Below are positions 57,004 to 64,000 of a stretch of 64,000 nucleotides of DNA, piece by piece. The stretch lies in assembly GCA_024291935.2 (NCBI GenBank), contig CM044316.1, positions 77,206,501-77,270,500 on the forward strand. Direction: 5' to 3'. The DNA is from Okapia johnstoni (taxonomy: Eukaryota > Chordata > Mammalia > Artiodactyla > Giraffidae). Position 1 is the stretch's first letter. Every line of letters begins with the position of its first letter. The notes under the pieces were generated by a model. It worked only from the letters and a program-made list of their open reading frames with translations. It searched no databases and was not told the DNA's origin. Position numbers and translations under genes: made by a program.

Positions 57004-57095
57004 ATATAATCATAAGGGATTTGATTTAGGTCATACCTGAATGACCTAATGGTTTTCCCTACTTTCTTCAATCTGAACCTGAATTTTTCAACAAT

Positions 57096-59494
57096 TGGCC
57101 TGATGCGCTAGGCCTTTCAAATATGGGCTTAGAAAACAGACATAAAAGTTTACTAATCTTAGATATGATGTTAAGAATAATGATTAAAAAAATACAATTA
57201 AAGACAAATGGTTCATGTTAAACAAAAGAAGTATGATGTAAAATTATACATAAAATAATCACATCCATGAGGGGAAATATGAAAAGATTGGAAGGAAATA
57301 CAACAAAATTCACACAGAGACTGTCTAGCTGAAAGGAATACAGTTTGTTATCTCTTATTTTTTCCTTCTTATTAATTTATTGTCTTTTTCACACCATGTA
57401 TTGTGCTAATAAAAAAAAAAAAAAACCCAGTAAGTATTAATAGAATTTACAACAAAACTGAACCTCCTGCATTTAAGTTAAACTGTATCTTATGACATTT
57501 ACTTTGGCTATTTTCACTTTAATTCAGACAGTCAACAGTGTCTCAGATAACAAAGCCAACTCTGTGTTAAACTCCACTAAATCACTGAAATAATTTTTCA
57601 GTAATTTTCTTGCATAAACCTCTTACATAAAATAATATCAGGCCACAAACTTTCTACTAAGGCAGTTTCAAGACCACTAAAAAAAAAAATACTAGAAAAT
57701 ACAGAATGTATTGACCTAGATTCATTAAAAAAAAAAAAATTAAACAGTAATGCTATTTAAAGTGAACTACTGAAAAAATTTTTTAGAAGTAAAAATTTCA
57801 GAAATTTAAAATGAAAATCTAAACATGAACAAATATGGAAAAGCTGGTACTGAGAGAAAGCTAAATATAGCTTTAATACATAAATAATCATACAAAACTC
57901 TCACAAGATAGGTTATAACACAGTTTTGGTCTCTATTCTAAATCTCAAAGTAATAATTTAGAGGTGAAAAAAAAAAATTAAGAGAAAACAAACACCACCT
58001 AAAACCTAGAAAATCTTTCAGTACTAGTAACTAAAATATTGTTTATTACATATATATTAATACATTCTCTTGTTCCTTATTGGAAACTTTACTAGAGTAT
58101 CATGACATTCTGGAACAGATTAAGACAGCTAAGGCAGGAGAGCAAGGACTTAGGCATTCCGTAAGGGTAGTAGCTGAAGGTTTGAACCTTTCCCTTAGGT
58201 CATAGGTCCCACCTACTGTGCATTTGAATAGTAGGTTTCTCTCACCAAAGGGAATCTGCAAATTCTTGGATCAGGCAACATGCGAAAGAGAACAGGCAAA
58301 AAGAATTAAGAGCAATTGAACAGGGTGTTGTCACATCCTCTTTACCCAATATAGGATGAGACAAAATCAGAATAAATCCAACCATAATATATTTTGAGTC
58401 GGGGACATATGAAGGGAAGTATCAGACCAAAGTGAGAGCCTAGGGGGATGAAGGGGTACAGAAAAATGCATAAGGTTTGAGCTGAACAATCAGGAGAACG
58501 GAAAGCAGGTTCAGCAAGGAATCTATAAAGGACAAAAAGCCAAATCTTGCTCCTCATGCAAAACCCACTATTCAAATGTACAAAGAATGTAATCTACCAC
58601 TTACCTCTCCATGAAAACAGGGGCCAAGCAAACTTCAAAACAAAAAGGAACTTTAATTACAATAGAAAGTAGAGAATACTCTGGCTACAAAGCAGTGGTA
58701 TGCTAGACACGATCAAGAACTAACATCTGTAGGTGATCTGAGCAATGGTTAAAACAAATGTTCAGAGTAAAGGTACAGAGAAACCAACTTCCCACAGTCC
58801 TTCTTTCCGTCAGAGAAGAAGGGGCAGGGAGAGCAAGCTGAGCACCACACTCCTCACCGGAGCTCTTCATGGCCAGTCACTGGCTCACAGGTGATAGCAA
58901 GAGAGACCTTGTTTCATAAATTCTTATTAAAACAGGAATGCCTCAACAGTCTCATAAAAAGGCATGTGAAAAAAGAGAATAACATTTTCTAGGAGAAAAA
59001 CATTTTTCTATTATAAAAAAGTAGAAGGATGGAACACGAAATAATTATGACTTAGTAATGTAGAACACATTTAATCTCAAATGGTGAGGAGAGGTATAAT
59101 TTTAACAGATGATATTTTTTTAAACTCTACTTCACACTTAGCATGCTTTTGGTAATCAGAAAAATGCTGATGTGCCTTTAAATTTAAAATAAAAAATGAC
59201 TATAGTCCTAGAGAAGCCAGAAGAGTAAGTAAAGAGAAACCATATACTTCCTGTAACCTGAGGATATCTTCTAGAAGGTTAAGCACACTAGGAGAAAAGG
59301 TCAAAAAAAGAAAACCTGAAATAAATTACCCTGTAAACCGCCAGCAGAAGTCACAGTGGTTGTAGAAACGTTTACCTCCACCAAATTCAAAATTTGGTTA
59401 CATTCCAGGACAAGGGTCTGGAGTTTGATGAATAATCATACATCACCTAATTACTAGACTATGAGTCTGACTTCCAGGATAAGAGGCTGAATCT
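57096..59494. other. Intron 2 segment without recognised features
   Basis: AT-rich with A runs near 57410-57425 and 57730-57740. No gene or young repeat seen. Confidence 0.4.
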
Positions 59495-59575
59495 GTTTCA
59501 CTTTTCAGTATGTGAACATGAGTAAAGCTACAATTTCTCATCTAAAAATGGAGACAATATTACCTACAACAAAGG
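59495..59575 (+). mobile_element. MIR-like fragment
   Basis: 'caatttctcatctaaaaatg' and 'gacaatattacctac' match the MIR core in plus orientation. Short and diverged. Confidence 0.45.
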
Positions 59576-59579
59576 AGGA

Positions 59580-60250
59580 CTAGGCACTCGCCAATTCTGC
59601 TTTTACTTCCCAAGCACAAGGAAAAGTATATTTCCCAGCCTGCCGTGCACTTTTGGTCTGAACCAGTCACAGGGCTCCAGACTATACAATGTGGGCAGAA
59701 ATGATCTATTTACTTCTAAGACTGGCCCCTAGAATCTCCTGAAAAAACCAGAGCCCATTCTCTCTTTACTTGCCAACTGGCACAGTTCAGTTCAGTTCAG
59801 TCGCTCAGTCGTGTCCGACTCTTTGCGACCCCATGGACTGCAGCATGCCAGGCCTCCCTGTCCATCACCAACTCCCAGAGTTTACTCAAATTCATGTCCA
59901 TTGAGTCGGTGATGCCATCCAATCATCTCATCCTCTGTCGTCCCCTTCTCCTCTCACCTTCAATCTTTCCCAGCACCAAGGTATTTTCAACTGGCACAGC
60001 ATCTAATAAAAAGGACTCTAAAGAAGCAGAAGGAACAGAGGAGCCACAAGACAGAAGAAGCGGCCTAGAATCCCTAAGTAACACCTGAATCATCATTTTG
60101 TGAAGGAGCTACATGGAGAGTTGCCCTACCCCTCTCAGGCAGCCTAATTTGATCTTGATTCCTGTTCTGTCTATGACTGCCCAATTTTTATTAAGTTCAG
60201 ACACTGAGATTTTGGAGGTCATAAAATACCCCAATACATGTCTTCTTCCA
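59580..60250 (+). mobile_element. Possible old LTR-type or MER repeat around the BovB stub
   Basis: Strings such as 'ggtctgaaccagtcacaggg', 'caatgtgggcagaaatga' and 'aggagccacaagacagaaga' have the feel of an old mammalian interspersed repeat. A BovB stub splits it at 59786-59987. Family not identified. Confidence 0.35.
59786..59987 (-). mobile_element. BovB 3' stub, 202 nt, with perfect target duplication
   Basis: Contains only the last ~200 nt of BovB, little diverged. A perfect 12-bp duplication caactggcacag flanks it (59774-59785 and 59988-59999). Confidence 0.96.
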
Positions 60251-60452
60251 AGTTCAGAGTGTAGAGATGCAAATGGGGTAACAGAAATAAAAATTTTATC
60301 AATACAAAGTTTTTTAATGTTGTAAAGGTAATAGTAATGGAAATAAACCAGGCTAAAGATTATGCACTTAAAAAAACACCTAGATATGTACAATATTAAT
60401 TACAAAATAAAAATGTTATTTAACTAACAGCCAGAAAACTAGTCAATTTTTT

Positions 60453-60618
60453 TTTTAAATATTTATTTATTTGGCTGCACTAGATGCATGATCTCTAGTT
60501 GAGGCATGCATACTCTTAGTTTTGGCATATGGGATCTAGTTCCCTGACCAGGGATCGAATCTGCACCCCCTGCCCTGGGAGCGCAAAGTCTTAACCACCG
60601 GACCACCAGGGAAGGCCC
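60453..60618 (-). mobile_element. tRNA-Glu-derived (CHR-type) SINE
   Basis: Starts with a T-rich tail, passes 'ggatctagttccctgaccag' and ends 'ccaccagggaaggcccc'. The flanks share caatttttt (about 60444-60452 and 60619-60627), a probable target duplication. Confidence 0.88.
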
Positions 60619-60620
60619 CA

Positions 60621-62375
60621 ATTTTTTAATATACAAAATCAACAGGCTAATATATAAGCAAAAACTGCGAATTTCTTCTAGGTACTGACTTCAGGAAATT
60701 AGCAGGCTTACTTGTTAAGTCAACATAATAGAAACAGGTGCCACTTCACACCTTCCATTCTAAAAGAGACAGAAGTTGATGAGAGATATGGACAGAAACT
60801 AATTTACATGATAAAAAGAGAAGCCATAACTTTTAAGAAAACCATGAATACTTATAATCTGAATATATGATAAAATATTAAGTCAACAGATACCAAAACT
60901 AAAGTTTCTTCTGTCATACTTGTGATTAAACTATTGTGGTATCTACACCATCTATTCACTTAAATCTTTTCACTACAGCCACTCCCAAACCATCCTACAC
61001 TATCTATAATTTTGAAAGTTCTCATAAGCTTCTCCCTTTAAATTTCTTCAAGCATTTTACAAACGATCAAGAATGTCCTCAGATCTTCCCTTTCTCTTCC
61101 TTCAACTCAGCAACAACGCATGGTTTAAAAGGCAAACTGTCATTTCCAATCAATATTTTTACATGAGCAATTCAGAAGAGTTTAGATCTTCTTAATATTA
61201 AAACAGTGTCATTTCATGTCACAAAAGGTTTGTAAAACAGTAATTATTCCAAAATGATAAAATCAATATTCTTATTCAACAGAATTAGGCAACAACAGTC
61301 AGAATATAGCTTCGTGACTTAAGAATTTCAGATTTAATATTAAAGAAAAATATCAATAGGTGATCTTAAGAATAAAGAGCAAAACAAACAAAGAGGAAAT
61401 GAAACTACAGCAGAAAAGAATCACTAGAAAATCCTGATTGGTATTCCTTGGAACCTGATTTGGAATTAGAGCCAGCATTACTTAACACTAAAGTTAATCT
61501 ATTTACAAAAGCAAATCAAGATCACAAAATTTATCAACTTCATGTTTATTTTTGAAGGTTGAGCTCTTCTAATTAGCAATATGTATACTTACATGACAGA
61601 TAAATTGTCAGAAGAGCAGCAATTTTAAATATAAAGTATTGTTTCAAAATTAACAAAGAGAATCAGTTTTCAATCTCTGGAAGTTTTAGTTATATAGAAA
61701 CAAATGGGCTGTAGATTACCTATTAGAAAATAGAAACTGCCTAATGACTAAAAAGGGGTAAGACTGCCAAGATCTTTAAAGCCAAAAGGGATAGGAAGGC
61801 TCCCTGGAGACTCAATGGAAACAAAACCAGAGATGTGCAATTCTCAATAGAAAATAAGCTACCTTAATATGTATTTTATCTAGTTTATTAATTCAGATTC
61901 TATTTATTTAGAATTAATGGTATTTGCCCAGGAGATGTTCACCCTCTCATGATCTACAAAAAAGGGTTTGTGCTAAGCAAAACAAGTAAGCAAGACTACA
62001 CAGGGCATAAACCTACATAGTTAAAAACTAGTCACTGATGATTTACTTTTTACACTTATAAATATCTTTGATGAAGTTTTAACTTTACTAAAACTTTAGT
62101 CATTATTTACTTTGCTAATAAAAAAATATATTTTTAAACCACTGTTCTCTCACACTTTCCACACACATGCATGTATGCACATATCAGTGTTCAAAAAACC
62201 TTTTCAGGCAATCTAAATAGTATTTTCCTATATTTAAACACTGATAAGGAACAAGCATAAAGCACGAAAGAATATACTTAAAATTGAAAAATAAATTAAG
62301 CTTTGTGGATAGAATGGCTTATTATTGGTCTTGCAGTATATGAAATCATTAGGCGGATAATAGCTGTCCATTGCT
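60621..62375. other. Intron 2 segment without recognised features
   Basis: AT-rich. One short plus-strand frame (60936-61166) has no recognisable relatives. Confidence 0.4.
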
Positions 62376-62387
62376 TTCTAACTTAAA

Positions 62388-62501
62388 GTGAAGGGGAAGT
62401 CGCTCAGTTATGTCTGACTCTTTGAGACCCCATGGACTATACAGTCCATGGAGTTCTCCAGGCCAGAATCCTGGAGTGGGTAGTCTTTTCCTTCTCCAGG
62501 G
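62388..62501 (-). mobile_element. Bov-A monomer-type SINE, 114 nt
   Basis: Reverse of a Bov-A unit ('gaagtcgctcagttatgtct' to 'cttttccttctccaggg'). A perfect 12-bp duplication ttctaacttaaa flanks it (62376-62387 and 62502-62513). Confidence 0.93.
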
Positions 62502-62513
62502 TTCTAACTTAAA

Positions 62514-64000
<1,487 letters not shown>

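Larger units (their letters stand above)
54181..57095 (-). mobile_element. BovB LINE, minus, interrupted by two insertions
   Basis: Reads from a degraded 3' terminus at about 54181 through the RT core (YADD region altered near 54940) to the pre-RT linker at 55700-56300, and resumes at 57004-57095. It is broken by a plus-oriented BovB 3' stub (55029-55145) and by a 693-nt block (56312-57004). Frames are heavily broken. It is older than the BovB at 51.8-54.1 kb judging by divergence. Confidence 0.92.

Overview
The window is ruminant (bovid) nuclear DNA, most likely cattle. The evidence is the repeat set: many BovB (RTE-clade) LINE copies, tRNA-derived Bov-tA SINEs, a Bov-A2 dimer, tRNA-Glu (CHR-type) SINEs and ruminant-type L1 3' ends. 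These lie on a background of old mammalian MIR, L2, MER5A and Tigger relics. The DNA is AT-rich, with long introns and GT-AG splice sites. I see no bacterial operon, CRISPR array, rRNA or tRNA gene.

One protein-coding gene is present. It lies on the minus strand and fills everything from about 15.3 kb to beyond the right edge: TMEM161B, a polytopic membrane protein. I placed eleven coding exons (exons 2-12). Their lengths sum to 1461 nt including the stop. With an exon 1 that would supply only the initiator ATG (to the right of base 64000), this gives 487 codons plus stop, the length I recall for the mammalian protein. All junctions keep frame and all donors and acceptors are canonical. Exons 10-12 lie at 15.3-18.2 kb, exons 6-9 at 21.7-25.8 kb, exon 5 at 41.5 kb, exon 4 at 45.1 kb, exon 3 at 47.3 kb and exon 2 at 63.3 kb. 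Introns 2 and 5 are each close to 16 kb and carry most of the transposon load.

Bases 1 to about 13.6 kb lie downstream of the gene. They hold a nested stack (an L1 broken by a CHR SINE, a Bov-tA and a 2.7 kb BovB), several old L1/HAL1-like relics and an L2. The 3' UTR probably runs from 15299 down to somewhere near 13.6-14.4 kb. Intron 5 (25.8-41.5 kb) contains an unusual composite: a MIR split by a Bov-tA, itself split by an L1 in two opposite orientations plus an inverted duplication. It also holds five BovB fragments. Intron 2 (47.4-63.3 kb) holds a solitary LTR, a Tigger element and two long BovB copies arranged tail to tail about 100 bp apart. One of these retains a long open reverse-transcriptase frame.

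I found no undescribed gene system. The points worth a second look are structural: nested insertions with readable target-site duplications, the tail-to-tail BovB inverted repeat inside a transcribed intron, the rearranged L1/Bov-tA/MIR composite, and a SINE about 39 nt from a splice donor.
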